Assembly (NCBI RefSeq): GCF_910589235.1
Contig: NC_060959.1
Location: 9,383,907-9,447,906 of the forward strand
Source: Vespa crabro
Taxonomy: Eukaryota; Arthropoda; Insecta; Hymenoptera; Vespidae
Reading direction: 5' to 3'
Length of the DNA stretch: 64,000 nt
The position numbers and the translations under genes were made by a program. Shown here in pieces: positions 36,914 to 50,876 of this stretch. Under the pieces are notes generated by a model, which worked only from the letters and a program-made list of their open reading frames with translations, ran no database searches and was not told the origin of the DNA. The stretch's first letter is position 1. Every line of letters begins with the position of its first letter.

Positions 36914-38691
36914 TTATCTACGGTCTCTGTATCTATGATGGTGATCACGAGATGATCGATGATCACTATGTCGGTTATGACGACTTGCTGTTCTCCATAA
37001 AAATTCATCTACACTTCGTTCATAACTGCGTTTTTCAAGTGCCGAAGCAGCTGCAGTATAGTCGGGTGGTAGTGGCAAGCCATCATAATATCTTGGGGGT
37101 GGTGGTGGTGGAGGTAGAGGATCATATGGATGTGGTGCAGCATAAGGTGGCAATGGTGGTAATTGATGCTGCATAGTACGCATATAATCTGCAACATAAG
37201 CTTCAGCAGCAGCAGCTACGCCCAGACCAGTGTTACCATATCCTCTAAAAAATTAGTTTTAGTTGTACTTTTTTGTTATTTAAATAATATACAACTTATA
37301 TAACATGTAACTATGAAAATCATCATACTTTGAATAAGGTGAATCTCCTCTATTAAACCAATTAGTGTATCGATGATGATGATGATGATGATGATCCCTT
37401 GAGCCTCTATGTTCTCCACTGGATAAGTGTGATCCTCTTGCTAAAGAAGCTAATCGTGATCTTGATGTCAGGAAAAGTCGACGTCCTCTGCCTCGAGTAC
37501 GTAAAAATCTACTATTATTACTGATAGGTCTACTATCTCTATATGAACGTGTTGATTTAATAATATGTTTAGCTGCTTCTTTAGACTTTCTTAAGATTGG
37601 AGTCATTTCTATCCCTGTAAAATATAGAATTTTTATATAAACAAGAATTATATATTATAAATAAAATTAATTTTTAAGATTTACCTTCATCTTCAGGAAA
37701 TAATCTGCACAATTCTTCTGCGACACGAGGCTCAATCTCTTGACCATCTCTACCGATTTTAACTTGCTTGCCATCATTCCAAGGATTGTATAAATGCAAT
37801 GTTGCTGTAAATGGTAATTCTTTTCTACATATCCAATCTACTTTGAATACACCACCTAATGCTTTTGCAGATAAGCCAGGAGGTAAAACCTAAAGATAAA
37901 AACATTTATTTATTATAGATATAAAGTATCGTTATTTTCTTTTTCTTAAAAATGTAATTATAAATCATATATACCCATGAAATAGGTGCTCCATCTCTTC
38001 TAGATTCAGTGCTGAGCCTTGCAAAACCGGCAAATTTTCCTGATTCTTTTACAGAAAAAATAAGCAATACGTTCCGTGATTCTCTATACGCTTGGTTTAA
38101 ATTAGCTTCATTCTGAGGAAGTGTGCTCCATACTCCTTTGGCCTTGGAAAGGGTTACGTTCTCAGCATTGTTAGATTTGATGATGAAAAATCTGTCAAAA
38201 AAAAATTTATGATATGTTCTTGATAGATATATGAATTGTATATATATATATATATATATATATAAGAATTTTTTATTTTTTTATTAATATTAAATATTAA
38301 CATAATCGATAATACATTGAAAATTTATATTTAAAAAAATATCTAACCTTGCATCTCTAAATAAGTAATTCAATTTCGTTGCATAGTCATAACTCTTAGC
38401 AAGTCCTTTGCTCTCCTTAGATCTTGCACGCTTAGTTTCGGGACTGGAAGATTTAGATTCTCTTGACCTAGCACGTTTTCCTTTATTCTTGCGATTCCTC
38501 TTGTTATCCCCACGCGATGATTTAGTAGAAATGGAACTTATACTAGGTTGACTAGAATCTGAATTCGAGCTGCTGGATGATACTTCACTGCGTGTATCAT
38601 ATGTTTCATCAGCTCCAATTTTTAATTCATCCACTATATCATTTTCTCCACAACTTAGATTTAAATTATCTGCATCTGCGTTGCTGTCCAT
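36914..38691 (-). CDS. Ythdc1: YTH domain protein 1, nuclear m6A reader
   Basis: Five exons: 38348-38691, 37975-38191, 37685-37889, 37329-37614 and 36914-37244; 460 residues. YTHDC1 binds N6-methyladenosine in nuclear RNA and controls splicing and export; in Drosophila it acts in Sxl splicing. What is seen: an acidic, Ser-rich N-terminus; a basic segment rich in KRNRKNKGKRARSRESK; the YTH domain at about 114-250 with the m6A cage residues Trp136 (GVWSTLP), Trp187 (SWVLPPGLS) and Leu198 at the position of human Leu439; and an Arg/Ser/His-rich tail with a seven-His run and a Pro-rich stretch. An in-frame TAA precedes the ATG at 38691, so this start is secure within the exon. Human YTHDC1 is longer (727), mainly in its low-complexity flanks. 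Confidence 0.94.
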
Positions 38692-38735
38692 TCTTCTTCT
38701 TCTTCTTCTTCTTCTTCTTCTTCTTCTTCTTCTTT
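38692..38735. repeat. Ythdc1: (CTT)n / (AAG)n microsatellite abutting the Ythdc1 start codon
   Basis: About 14 CTT units on the plus strand read as (AGA)n on the Ythdc1 mRNA and end directly at the ATG. Read in frame they would give polyarginine, but an in-frame TAA lies just 5' of the repeat, so the tract is untranslated leader. Confidence 0.9.
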
Positions 38736-40227
38736 TAGTTTGAAATTGTCCTTACTAATATGATATAGTCTTGAAGATCAGTTCTTTATTGATTCCTTCA
38801 TCCAGGCTCTATCTTTTTAGGAATACAGGACGTTACCGTGTAAGACCAATGCTGTGCTGGCACCTTTAAATATTTTCTGAAAATCAAATATAAAAAAAGG
38901 CTTACTAGTTGGATAGATAAAATAAAATTGTACTTGTCCCACAAGAATATCATATTTGAAAGGATTTCGTACATCTTACGATAATTACACGGTAGCAAAC
39001 AACTCAGTAATGTTTTTAGTATAAGAAGATTCAGAAGATCGCACATAATATCCAATTTAAAGTCACTGTGGTAAAAGATGTAGTTTTTATAATGTTTTAT
39101 TATATTCAAGAAATCCATTGGCCAAAAACTTGCATTGGTTTATAACTCTTGATACTAAAATTGTCTTCGTATACTTTAATTAGAACGTGTGTATAATCCA
39201 TAGCAGTTTCCAATTTACATCTAACATTATCACAAAATGTTCATGTTCCAGCTATGCACAATCAAAATTGTTTCGCGCTATGGTTTAGTTTTCGTTAAAA
39301 TTTATAATAATAAAATACCGTTTTAACTGACGTCTCACGATTGTTATTATGAATCGTCCGTATATAACATAAAAATACCGGTTATAAAAATTTATGTAAT
39401 TAAATTTATCTTTTCAATTTAAACGTTAAGCCCTAATTTTACCGAATAATATAATCAGTCCTTAACATTCTTCTATATTTCATGACACATAATATACCCG
39501 TTTTTTGGAAAAGTTTTAATATATAGTCTTTTAAAGCGCGAACGCTATGCCTACAAAAGTTCATCGTTAAAACAGGTTTTAGCTATGTCTTGGCACCACT
39601 ACGGATATGTAAAATGATTATATATCCTCATCAATCTTAGAAAAGTTCATGTTTTGCGAAGATAAGTCCTTGATGTTTTACAAGACCTTCAGTGGCTCGT
39701 ACACACTTACGTGACACTGGTATTTTCTTCACTAACACAATTCGCACCTCACCAAAGAATGCTCATCGATTCAAGCGCATTTAACGGTTTTCATTTATTT
39801 GACACAGGATGCACACCATAACTTGCTTTCTTGTGATGCAATACACGATAAACAGTTACGTGCTCACCATTATACAAACCGTAGCGTCCATTGTGTGTGA
39901 CGTGTTCTCACCAGTTCTCACGATCGATACTAGCGACCGTAGTCCAGATTTACGGGATAACAATTTTGATTAGTGGTTAATACTTTTCCTCAATTTTTCA
40001 TAAAATTTATATAGTTGTTATATAAATACGCGAGAATCTTGTTTAAAAAAAAAAATTTTTTTTTAAATATAATCATTACCATTCGTCTTATTACTTAAAT
40101 ATTACATATATTTTAAATAATCCATGTGTGTTTGTCTATCATAGGGTAAAATGTAAGATAACGACTTATTTATATAAGTATTACCTCATGCCGCAACTCG
40201 TATTATTTATTTAAGACATTCTCGTAG

Positions 40228-40229
<2 letters not shown>

Positions 40230-40263
<34 letters not shown>

Positions 40264-40272
40264 TAATAATAA
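40230..40272. repeat. (AAT)n microsatellite
   Basis: About 14 trinucleotide units with one GAT interruption, upstream of the CCAT-element cluster in the Ythdc1/spinophilin gap. Confidence 0.9.
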
Positions 40273-40404
40273 TATCATGATTTTATTAAAATATTTCGGT
40301 CAAAGCTGTAAAAGCAAGAAAAAAAAACAGCTGAGCTTGTTCTTTTATGTGTTTATATATTTGATAACTTGCCGTGTTGAAAATTCCCTAGGAAAGACCA
40401 TAGA

Positions 40405-40438
40405 CGCCATCTTCAAAAAAGGATGGCGACCATCTTGG
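40405..40438. promoter_or_regulatory. Cluster of YY1/Pleiohomeotic-like CCAT elements
   Basis: Within 34 bp there are CGCCATCTT (40405-40413), the inverted GGATGGCG (40421-40428) and ACCATCTTGG (40429-40438), all resembling the YY1/Pho core GCCAT(C/T)TT. The cluster sits in a locally GC-richer part of the divergent Ythdc1/spinophilin region, a reasonable place for a promoter. Binding is inferred from motif similarity only. Confidence 0.45.
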
Positions 40439-41468
40439 ACCATTTTTCACGGGTTGTTGACACGGACGGAACCCAGCCGGTCGTGAAAGTGTTTCGTGAT
40501 GTAAAACCTTATTACATTTAGTTTTAAATAGAATCAATTATTATTTCCAAATTAAGAAATAAGTAGAATAGGTTTCGATATTAATAAGATTGTTAGATCT
40601 GGAGTCGTTTTAACACAAGTAAAAAAAAAAAAGAATCCGTGAAAACAAGCGTTTACCAGGAATCCAAGCAGTGATTATCATTTGACAGTGCCAAGAATAG
40701 TTTCTTTTTTTTTTTTTTTCCCTTTAGGAAGAAACAAATTTTAAGTGCGCGATAGAGGGTCCTGTTTCCTAAAGGACTATTGAATCGTTAGGGGAAAAAA
40801 AGAAAAAAAAAAAAAAACAAAACTTTCAATACTACTCTCTCCATCTTCCCGGAGAAAATGGTTTCGTGCACATGGTGACATTTCTGGTTAGTTTATATTT
40901 CCTATAAACAATTAAAAGTTTTTTTTTGTCCCTTTTTTTTTTTTTTTAACACGAGAGAGATTTTTTTTGTACTTTAATATATAGATTTTTTTTCTGTGTA
41001 TTGTGTAAGTGTAACGAATAAGAATCAACGTTTTGTATTCACTACAAAATCATGATTTTATATAGTCGTTATATTTGATGGCTAATGATTCATAATGGCG
41101 CTTGGAAGGTAGATTTATTTGGATATATTTATACACATATTTATATTATCACATTTTATTATATCTATCTGACGAAATATTATTATCAAATTTTATTCTT
41201 TTATATTGTTTTTCTCGTTGATAGAATATTTATTATTTTCCTTGTTTATAATTTTGCTCCATTTAAATATTATCTTGAAATAATCCATATATTCGATTTA
41301 ACAATTATCTTTTCCTTATTAAGGAATAAAAGTAAATAGATGAAATGTTCTTATAAGCAATAGAAATGAAATTTATTAATCCGAAGAGAAAAATTAATTC
41401 ATATGCTTTCGTATTTGCTTGCATAACGCGTGTGTGTATGGGTGTTGTGTGTGTATGTGTGTTATGTG

Positions 41469-41494
41469 TTGTGTGTGTGTGTGTGTGTGTGTGT
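41469..41494. repeat. (GT)n microsatellite
   Basis: Thirteen GT units in the presumed 5' intron of spinophilin, preceded by an imperfect GT-rich lead from 41429. Confidence 0.9.
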
Positions 41495-41795
41495 ACATAT
41501 ATATGTAACACGTTTATGACTTATATATTTCTTATTGGACGTAAACAACTTGTTGTTTAATAATTTATTTCTTGTTTGCAATTTTAATAAAATATATTGA
41601 AGTAATAAAGTAATTATAATCATAATTTAAAATATAAACTTATATACAGTATAATATAAATTCTATATTCTATCTATAAATAAAGTAATTTTATTTTTAT
41701 GTTTTTGTATTCGATCTTGCTACATTTTTTAATTATTTTATTTTATATTTTATGAAGACTACTTTTTTATAATGTGTTTTATCAATACTCTATAA

Positions 41796-41828
<33 letters not shown>

Positions 41829-42125
41829 GATGTATATATATATATATATATTATTCAAAGTTTGCAAATATTAGTTAATAGAATCGTGCTTAAAAATTTC
41901 ATTAACATTCAAACTTTAAATCCTTTGATTAATTTTATTTAATTCTTAAAAAGATTTTAGTAGTTATTCATATAAAAAAAAAGTTAATATTTTGTATTTA
42001 AAATACATTAGAAAGAAGAGAGAAAGAGAGAGAATTAGTTTTATTGTTAAAATTGTAATAAAACTAATGTTTGATTGTTACAATTTTCGAATTATTTTTT
42101 CTTTTCTTTTTTTCTTTTCTTTCTT

Positions 42126-42162
<37 letters not shown>

Positions 42163-42796
42163 AAAAAATATTTGTTAAACAAAAATAATATATGCAAACT
42201 AAAAAGGAAACTCGTTTTTGCATTCAATAATACAATATTAGCACTTATTTTGTATTTGTAAATGTACTATTCACAAAAATTTATACCCTAAAAAAGTATC
42301 TATTGTCATGTAAAAATCCAATGTATGAATATATGTCTCCTCTTTTCATGTCTCAACTACAGAGTAGGATTCAAGTATTGATTGCAGGAGCATGGTGTGC
42401 TATGGCAAAGGGAGGAGGGTAGAACCCAGACAAGATCTACGTCTATATACTATCTTTACACAAACTCTAACTCTAAATGATTTTTATAAGAAAATAATAA
42501 ATATCATTTTATTTATTATTTAAGATTTTTTATTATCACTTGCAGTACTGTACTGCTATAAAACTTGTAAGCATGTTTTCTATGAGTATGGAAACATGTA
42601 TCTAAATTTGAAAAAGGTCAGAAAAATCAATACACTCTGCAAGTGTTTAATGAACAGAAATATGTCAATAAAATTATAATAAATTATGCATAAGATAATT
42701 AAGTATAGATAGGTTTATGTTTTAATATTTTATTAGATATTAAGTTCTTATTTCTTTTTTTTTTTTTTTATTTTGTTTTGATTTTTCTATTTTTAG

Positions 42797-42905
42797 AATA
42801 CAAACAAGGTGGTGAATATGCACTATATTCTAATGACAATGGGCTGAAGTATTCTGGATTACAAATATAATATATGACTTCTATATATACCTAGAATAAA
42901 AGCAG
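42797..42905 (+). other. Spn: Probable 5'UTR exon of spinophilin
   Basis: It is preceded by a long pyrimidine tract and CTATTTTTAG (acceptor ends at 42796) and followed by a donor AAAGCAG|GTATTA at 42906. The next acceptor TATATAAG ends at 43049, twelve bases before the ATG at 43062. All frames contain stops, so the exon would be untranslated. Confidence 0.5.
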
Positions 42906-43061
42906 GTATTATTATATATCTACTTAAAATTTTTAATAAATAAATAAAAGTATCTTTATCACAAACATAATAAATTTATTTATATATATATATTTTTTAA
43001 ATGAATAAGTAATATACATATAACGTAATTTTTTTTCTTTGTATATAAGGTTATACAAACA

Positions 43062-46000
43062 ATGGCAACAGTGGAGGAGAAGAAGCGAGTAGGAGGCTCC
43101 AAGGTTTCAGCCATAGCAAATATTTTTCAATCAAAACCACAACTGGATAATTTAACTCATAAAGGAAATGCAATTTTATCGGATGGGTTTAAGGAACCAT
43201 CTGTACCTCTAAAAGAATCACCTACACAAGTAACAGTTGTAAGAACAGAAAGTCATGTTGCACGTTTCAATAATGCTCGTGCATTATTTGAAAAACTTGG
43301 TGAAGAAAATAAACCAAACAGACCGTAAGTTGTTATTAAACGTATAAAATTACGTAAGCCATAAAATTTTTAAATATTGCATATTTATGTCTACAGTGTT
43401 GATCGTATTACAAAGCCAAGTAATTTGCATGGCCTGCGTTCTCGCTCTAGCTCTGCGAATTCAGGTTCTGGATGTACTTCTCCAGCTAGATCACCACGAC
43501 CACGTTCTCCATCACCACCAGGAACTAGAGATCACTTGAGTAATTGGAGTGCAAGTGTACCAACTTTAAATGCAGAAAGACATTTTGAAAATGGACATAA
43601 TTATGGCTTGGACAATGTAACTGACAAATTTAAAGCGCGCATTCCATTTAACAAAAGTGAAAAGAATTATGGAAAAGAAAATCGTTTAGATGAAAGACCA
43701 GAAAAACCAGAGAAACCAGAAAGAAAATTAAATTCAAAAGAATTAATAGAAAAACAAAAAAATTGGACAAGCCATTTTTCTAAAACTAGACCAAGTAGAT
43801 ATAATTCTGACCCAAATCGATCAGTTGTTCAAATTTCTTTAAATCAGAATTTTAATAAATTTTCTGGTGATAATAATTCTACGGGACTTAATGAGATTTC
43901 AAGTAATGTAGAAAATGATACTAAAAGATCAACAGATGTATCTGCGAGTCCAGCAATAAGATCTGCAAGTTTTTGTTCTGCAAGGCCATCGGCTGCTACA
44001 TCTCCTCCTCCACCTCCACCACCAACCAGAAATTCTTCCAATGCTAATACAAAAAAAGAAAGACCTGCTAGTATTGCCTCATTAAGTCCATCAGAACTTC
44101 CTAATAGTCCAGAATATGCTACTATAAACAAATATTTTGAAACTTCCCCGACTATACCTGAATATGCTGTTGTGCAGAAAGGTTCAAATATACAAAATAG
44201 TAATAATTTGCAACGAAATCAAGAACAAAAAGATGTTTCAAAGAATGTACTTAATGCACCTGCACAAAAAACTCAGGATATACCTGTACCTGAGTATGCT
44301 GTTGTACAAAAAAGTACAACAGGAAAAGCTCTTGCCAAAAATTCTGAGATTATAAAAAGCACAGGTACTCAAGCTTCTAAAACTGTAATAAATGCAGGAG
44401 TTAATAAAAGCAATTCTACAACTTCAAATTGTAATATTCCTGGGCCAATAAAAGCAAGTGTTCCTTTGGGAGAAAGAAGTTCTGGTACTTCTAGTCCACT
44501 TTCCAGCATGTCTACAGAAAATACAGTAAGCAGCAGTATATCTGAGAATAAAATGAGTAAAGATATAGATTTCCTTGAAGCACCAGATTATGTAAATTAT
44601 CCAACAAGTCCTATACGTTCGCCACCAAAAACATCAGAGTGGAAAAATGAATGGCTGGCTAAAAATGATGAAATTTTGAAAAAAGCTGCAGACTTAAAAT
44701 CATCTAGAGATGCATTAGATGTGGAAATAAAAAATGAAGTTATTAGAACTGATCCAAGACCAGATTGGGCTAAACCATATACAAATACTACAAAAAGAAA
44801 AGATGTTCTATTAGAAGAAAAAAGAACAGAAGCAACAAAATCACCAGAATCTGATTTAAGACCTCCTTCACGAGGTACTGATAGTGCATCTTCTAGTATG
44901 AGCTCTCCTAGTTCACCTTCAAAAGACAGTAAAGAAGAAAAAGCTGATAGAGAAATGTCAGAAAAATTTCAAGCAGGTAATATTACTTTTAAATGTATAA
45001 GTGTATATTCCTTTTATTTTCAACATATGATATAAATGCCAAAATAATATGTAATTTTCTCAACAGGAAAGTTAATTTATTATTCTATTACCATATTTTT
45101 TCCTTTATTTATTTATTTATTTATTTTTTATTTTTTTTTTATTTTTTTTTATTTTTTTTTTATTTTTTATTTTTTATTTTATTATTTTTTTTTTTTTTTT
45201 TTTGTTATTACATATTCTCTTAAATGCTAATAACAATTAAATTTTGCTTTCTTATAAATTTGGCAATCTGCCAAAATAGTAAAACATAAAAATATGTGAG
45301 CTTCTCTTTCTGTTTTCTCCTCCTACCCATGCTCTTATACTTCTCCTGCTAGTCTCAACAGTATTATTTATAGAAATCAGTATGAACTCTGTTTAGCATC
45401 TGCCTCCTTGTGGTTTGGTGCATTTATATTACAAAAGTGATTGGCATGTTTGATTAACTTATTAATACTTTTATATAATACTATTAAAGATATTTTTTAA
45501 ATATTTAAATATTTAAATATTTTAAAAATCAAAAATTTGTTATGTGAGATATACATAGCTTAAATATTGTGCTTAAGATACATAACATGGTTTATACATA
45601 TGATATAAGAAAAATTTTCTGAAAGTTAAAGATTAATAATGAAGTTAACTAAAAGATTCTTTAAATAATTTATCGTTTAAATATTATTACATTTTTTAAT
45701 AATGTAGTCATGGCTAATATACTTTTCATAAAATATTTTATAATGTATCTATATAAATAAAGTAAATGAAATAATATTATTAAAAAAAGAAACTTTGATA
45801 GAGAGAGATTGCTAATACATACAAATTTCAGTAGAATTTTCTTTGTAACACAACATATGTAGAATAAACATAGTGAAAGGTTATGTTCGCAAACATAAAA
45901 GATTTCATTATTAAATATGAAAGTATTCAATTATAGTATTATTATATTGAAAAAATATATTAATTTTCATTTTTCATTTGCATATAATATATATAATCTT

Positions 46001-49000
46001 TTCAATTTGAAAATATAGTAGTACCATGTGTCTCCGTTTGCTCTGCATTGATTGTCGAGGTACATTTATGATCTCCCTTTCTACATACAATACCATTGAT
46101 CACAATTTTTTCTCTGATTAAATTTTATCCATAGAAACGTTACATTTTATATTTTCAGGCCGTAATAGTTATGATTTGGCTTCAGAGGAACAGGAAAAAC
46201 CAGCCACATATACAGAAATTATTGCTGAGGATGATAATGCAGCAGAAAAAGAATCAAAATTTAACGAAACAGACACAACTACGGTTGTCCGACGTTCTCA
46301 TGTTCGTGTTGATTTACAAGCTGCTGGTTTGGGACAGCGGCCTCCATCTGTTGTTAGTTCTGATCAGGAACATCCGCTACTAGAACATAAAGATATCCCA
46401 ATACCTTCTCCATATACAAAGCGAGTGCAACAAAGTCAGGATAATGTTTTACAAAGTAAAATAGATAGCAAAGCTCATATAAAATCTAATACAGGAGCAA
46501 ATTCTGTTAAAAATGTGCAAGAGAAAGTAATTCATAATGTCCAAGAACCAACAAAAGTAAATCTCATTCCTGAAGAAACAAATCAATGTAAAACATTTGA
46601 TAATAAATCACAAACAAATATTTCCAACGAGAAGCAGTTATTAACTGAAAATATGTGCCAAAAGACAATGTCTAATGTTAAAAATGATCAAATAAAAAGT
46701 TCTGCTCGAGAAAAATTGGCAAAAAATAAAGAAGAGGTTTCTGGAAAACGCTCGAGTTTTATTGAAGGAGGTAATAAGATGGATCAGATTGACAATATGT
46801 CATCAAATTGCACTGAGCATGCTCCTATCTCTACCAGTCATAGCACAAATAGTATAACAGAACCAAATATTAATACAACTGAATTGAATGAACTTAAACA
46901 TTTAGCAGATCCATCCAATGCTGTAATAAAAACAATAGCAAACAAAAGCAATGTAAACGCTGATGGATCATCCAAATCTTCTAACTTTATAAATAATAAA
47001 AACGTAGAAGACATTCATCCTCAAACAACATGGGAACAAGAAAAACAAAAAGCTGAATTAGCTAAATTACGTTTATCAGAAAACAGTTTTGTAAATTCAA
47101 TTCAGCAAGTAAACATATCACCCATAACAACATCACAAAAGCATTTGGAAAGAAAGCAAATTAATGAACTTCCTACATCTGAAAATAGTTTTATAGATGA
47201 TAGTGATTCAAGTGATACTAAAACTATTACTAATATAGAAAATATGCCTCCAACAGAGGTAACAGATATAAAAAATCAACAAGAATTAAAAAGTGCAATA
47301 GAAGAAACACCATCTAAAGCCAATACTTCTCAAACAGTTCCTATAACTCCAGATACCATGACAGCTGATGAGGCGGAAAATTTATTAAGTTCACGGTAAG
47401 TAAATGCATATTATAGCAATCTATGTGATATAAACTTTGAATTTAATAGAGAAATAGATTTAATATTAATATATTATATAAAGTATGTGTGTTTGTATAT
47501 ATATAATAAATGATATAAAGAATGTATATATATATACATATATATATATATACACACACACATACTAATGAAGCAATAATATTTTATTTCTGCTATATAT
47601 TTGCAAATGGCTTAGTAATATTTATTTTCACTTTTTGCCTTTTCTTTACTTTATTTATTCTGTTACATTTTAATACATTGATTTTTTATTTGGGTATAAA
47701 TCTTCTACCAAACAACTTTGTATCAACTTAATGCAGTATATTGGAGAAAAAAATAAGGTAAGTAAATGTAATTATTTGATTAGGAGGATTTTTTTCATTC
47801 AAATAATTGATAAAAATAAAATTGAATCGTGAAAATAATGAATTAGACAAGGATCAGCTCTATTATCGGATGAAGAAGCACAAGAAATTGCCAGATTACT
47901 ATCTCCTACAAATACTACAGAAGCAGCTGATGAAGAAATTTCTATAGAAAAAGAGAAAGATGTGGATAAGGATAAGGATAGAGAAGAACAAGATAATGCG
48001 CCAGATTGGCTTTCTGATGTTTTATCTGCTCCTGATTCCAGTCTTATCAATAGCACAACTCATGATTATAGGTGATTCAGTTTGGCATATTATGCTTTTT
48101 TGTTTGGTAAAAATATTTTGCAGCTTATTTTCTGCATCTTCTCATTTAAATTTTTCATCTTAATTATATTAGCACATTATATAAACTTCTCATTTTCCAT
48201 GTGATATTAGCGATATATTACACTCCATATACTTAAGGTATTATCATTTTTAGTTTATCCCACAGATCACGTAGCGACTTGACAATAGATTCGTTAACGG
48301 AGAGTCAAGTGGGTTCGGTAACAGGTAGTGAAAGTGGATTACTGGGATCCGTTAGTAGTTTAAATGACACACATGAAACCAATGATGATACAGAAACTGA
48401 GCACCAAGAAGATTATACTCCAACACCTGGAAAAATTGTAATACATTGATCATACAGTTTCAATAATTTTATACCTCTGTAACCTATTATAAAGGGTACA
48501 TTAATTTACCTATAGATATTGGTGGAGAATGGAGTTCATTATTTTGAAGATGGTCACTTTTGGATGGAAGTTTCAGGCATACCAGAGTCTGAAGACGAAG
48601 ATGAAGATTATCCATCTAGTGTACCAGTTAAAAAGACTACTAAAGTTTCATTTGATACAGGTCCAATGAGAGTATATTCGACACATTCTGTGAATGAATA
48701 TGATAGACGTAATGAAGACGTAGATCCTATAGCAGCAAGCGCAGAATATGAGCTTGAGAAACGCGTTGAGAAAATGGAGGTATTTTGACAATGTTTCGAA
48801 TTTAATTATACATATATAATAAAAATACATATACACGAGCTCGCTCATATGCGCGTTACGAAGTATAAAATATTTTATAATAAATATTGTATTGAAATAA
48901 AATTTTTTAATAGGTATTTCCAGTGGAACTTATGAAGGGACCAGAAGGTTTAGGCCTTAGTATAATTGGAATGGGTGTTGGTGCAGATGCAGGTCTTGAA

Positions 49001-50696
49001 AAATTGGGAATTTTTGTAAAAACTATAACAGCGAAAGGTGCAGCCGCACGAGAAGGCAGGATACAAGTAAATGATCAGATTGTAGAAGTGGATGGAAAAT
49101 CCTTAGTTGGTGTCACACAAGCATATGCAGCTAGCGTTCTGCGTAATACTTCAGGTCTTGTGTGTTTTGTGATTGGTAGGGAGCGTGATCCAAAAAATTC
49201 TGAAGTTGCGATGTTAATTCGGCAAAGTTTGCAAGCAGACAGAGAAAGGGAACAAGCTAATTCTGCTAACAGGTAATTTTTCTTTTCTTTTCTCTACCTT
49301 TTTTTTTCTCCATTATAAAATCTAATTTTCCTATGATGGTATATCCTTGCTCGCTAAACTTTGTGACGATAACTTGTGGCCACTTCAACGTGAGCTTGAG
49401 GCTCCTTGAAGTACTGAGGAAAATATTAAATATATATATATATAACAATTTATAAAAGATATTTTTGGAGTCGGATAATAAATATAATTTTTTCTTTATT
49501 TAGAAGACTTAATTTTTCGGATGCATCACCCGATGGACAACGAAGTGGAGAGGATGCACCACTTGGTGCTTCCATAGGTGGAATACCCGGTTCACCGGCA
49601 ATGTCTTCTTGTTCAGAGGGAGAACCACCTCAGAGTCCCATTGAAAGTTATTTATCTCCATCTAGTCGTAGCAGATCTCCCATTATCAGTTCGTCAATGC
49701 CGCCGCATTCTGCACCTTCACAAAGTGATGTTGATAGTTTGAGGCTACTTTTACAAGAGGTATTCTTTTCTAAATTTTTGAAAATGCTTTTGTACAAAAT
49801 GTTTCGTGCTATACATCATCTGTATATAATAGATTTTCAATTATTAATGTGTTTAATTATTCTTTTTTTTTTCTTCTTTTTTCTTTCTCTTTTTTTATAA
49901 ATGATTTTATTTATAGAATATGCTTCATAGTATTTATGATAATATATGATAATATAATAATCATAATATGCATATAATGAGAGAAACATTACTTATAGTC
50001 TCATTGTTTGCAGCATGCTTTAATTTATCCTCTATCATTTTTATTTTTCCAAGAAAATATGTTTATAATAGAAGGGAGAAGATTTTGAGGAATGTAATGT
50101 AATAAATGATATATTTTATATTTTTATTGTGCGTGTATAGGATATATATTGTACATGTACATTATCACTATATTATTATATATTTCATCATTCACTTATA
50201 TCTTTTATAGTATTATCTTTATATATATTAGATATATATTAGATATATTTTGTAATGTTTATCATAGTAAATTAGTATATTTCTTAGTACAATTTTTTTG
50301 TTTTTGCTTATGCACTGTGTATGTCATCAATTGCTTGCAGAGTCAATATAAACTTGCATTAGCAGATGGAGAGGTGGAAAAACTCAAAGCAAAGGTAATT
50401 AATAAAAAATGAACAGATCTTTTAACATAATTATGAAATGCTTATTTTATACGAATGATTAGATTAATAATTTTAATCAACAGGTTTATTATGTAAAACA
50501 ACAACAATATATATATATTATTTTAATTTTGATAGGTTTTTGCATGTGTCAATTGTGATAATAGTGAGCATCAGTATTGATTTGTATTTTTACGTTTGTA
50601 TCATTTCTAAATGTATATTTCCTTATTATTGAATGTATACAATAATGTATGTAATATATGTTACAATATATATGTATATATGTACATGTGTGTATA

Positions 50697-50759
<63 letters not shown>

Positions 50760-50844
50760 GTGTAAATAGAGTTTTAAAACAAAGTCACTGTATCAATTTG
50801 TATAGAATAATGCTTGTAATGACATGATTACTTCATTATATAAC

Positions 50845-50876
<32 letters not shown>

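Larger units (their letters stand above)
38736..43061. promoter_or_regulatory. Divergent region Ythdc1 / spinophilin with non-coding leader exons
   Basis: 4.3 kb between the two divergent start codons. It holds a GC-richer zone at about 39700-39960, an (AAT)n run at 40230-40272, a cluster of CCAT-type elements at 40405-40438, a GT microsatellite at 41469-41494, long T-runs and a probable spinophilin leader exon at 42797-42905. ORFs in the region are short and look accidental. The Ythdc1 transcription start is probably in the 39.7-40 kb zone, reached by splicing or a long leader. Confidence 0.5.

Noticed and set aside
36952..37176. Plus-strand ORF over the last Ythdc1 exon
   Set aside because: Antisense shadow of the His/Arg/Pro-rich tail.
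38798..39118. 106-codon minus-strand ORF upstream of Ythdc1
   Set aside because: AT-driven composition (Phe/Leu/Ile/Asn), no domain, and it lies in the likely leader or promoter region of Ythdc1.
43844..44131. Antisense ORF with a polyglycine run inside spinophilin
   Set aside because: A shadow of the Pro-rich spinophilin coding exon; the Gly run is the complement of CCT/CCA proline codons.
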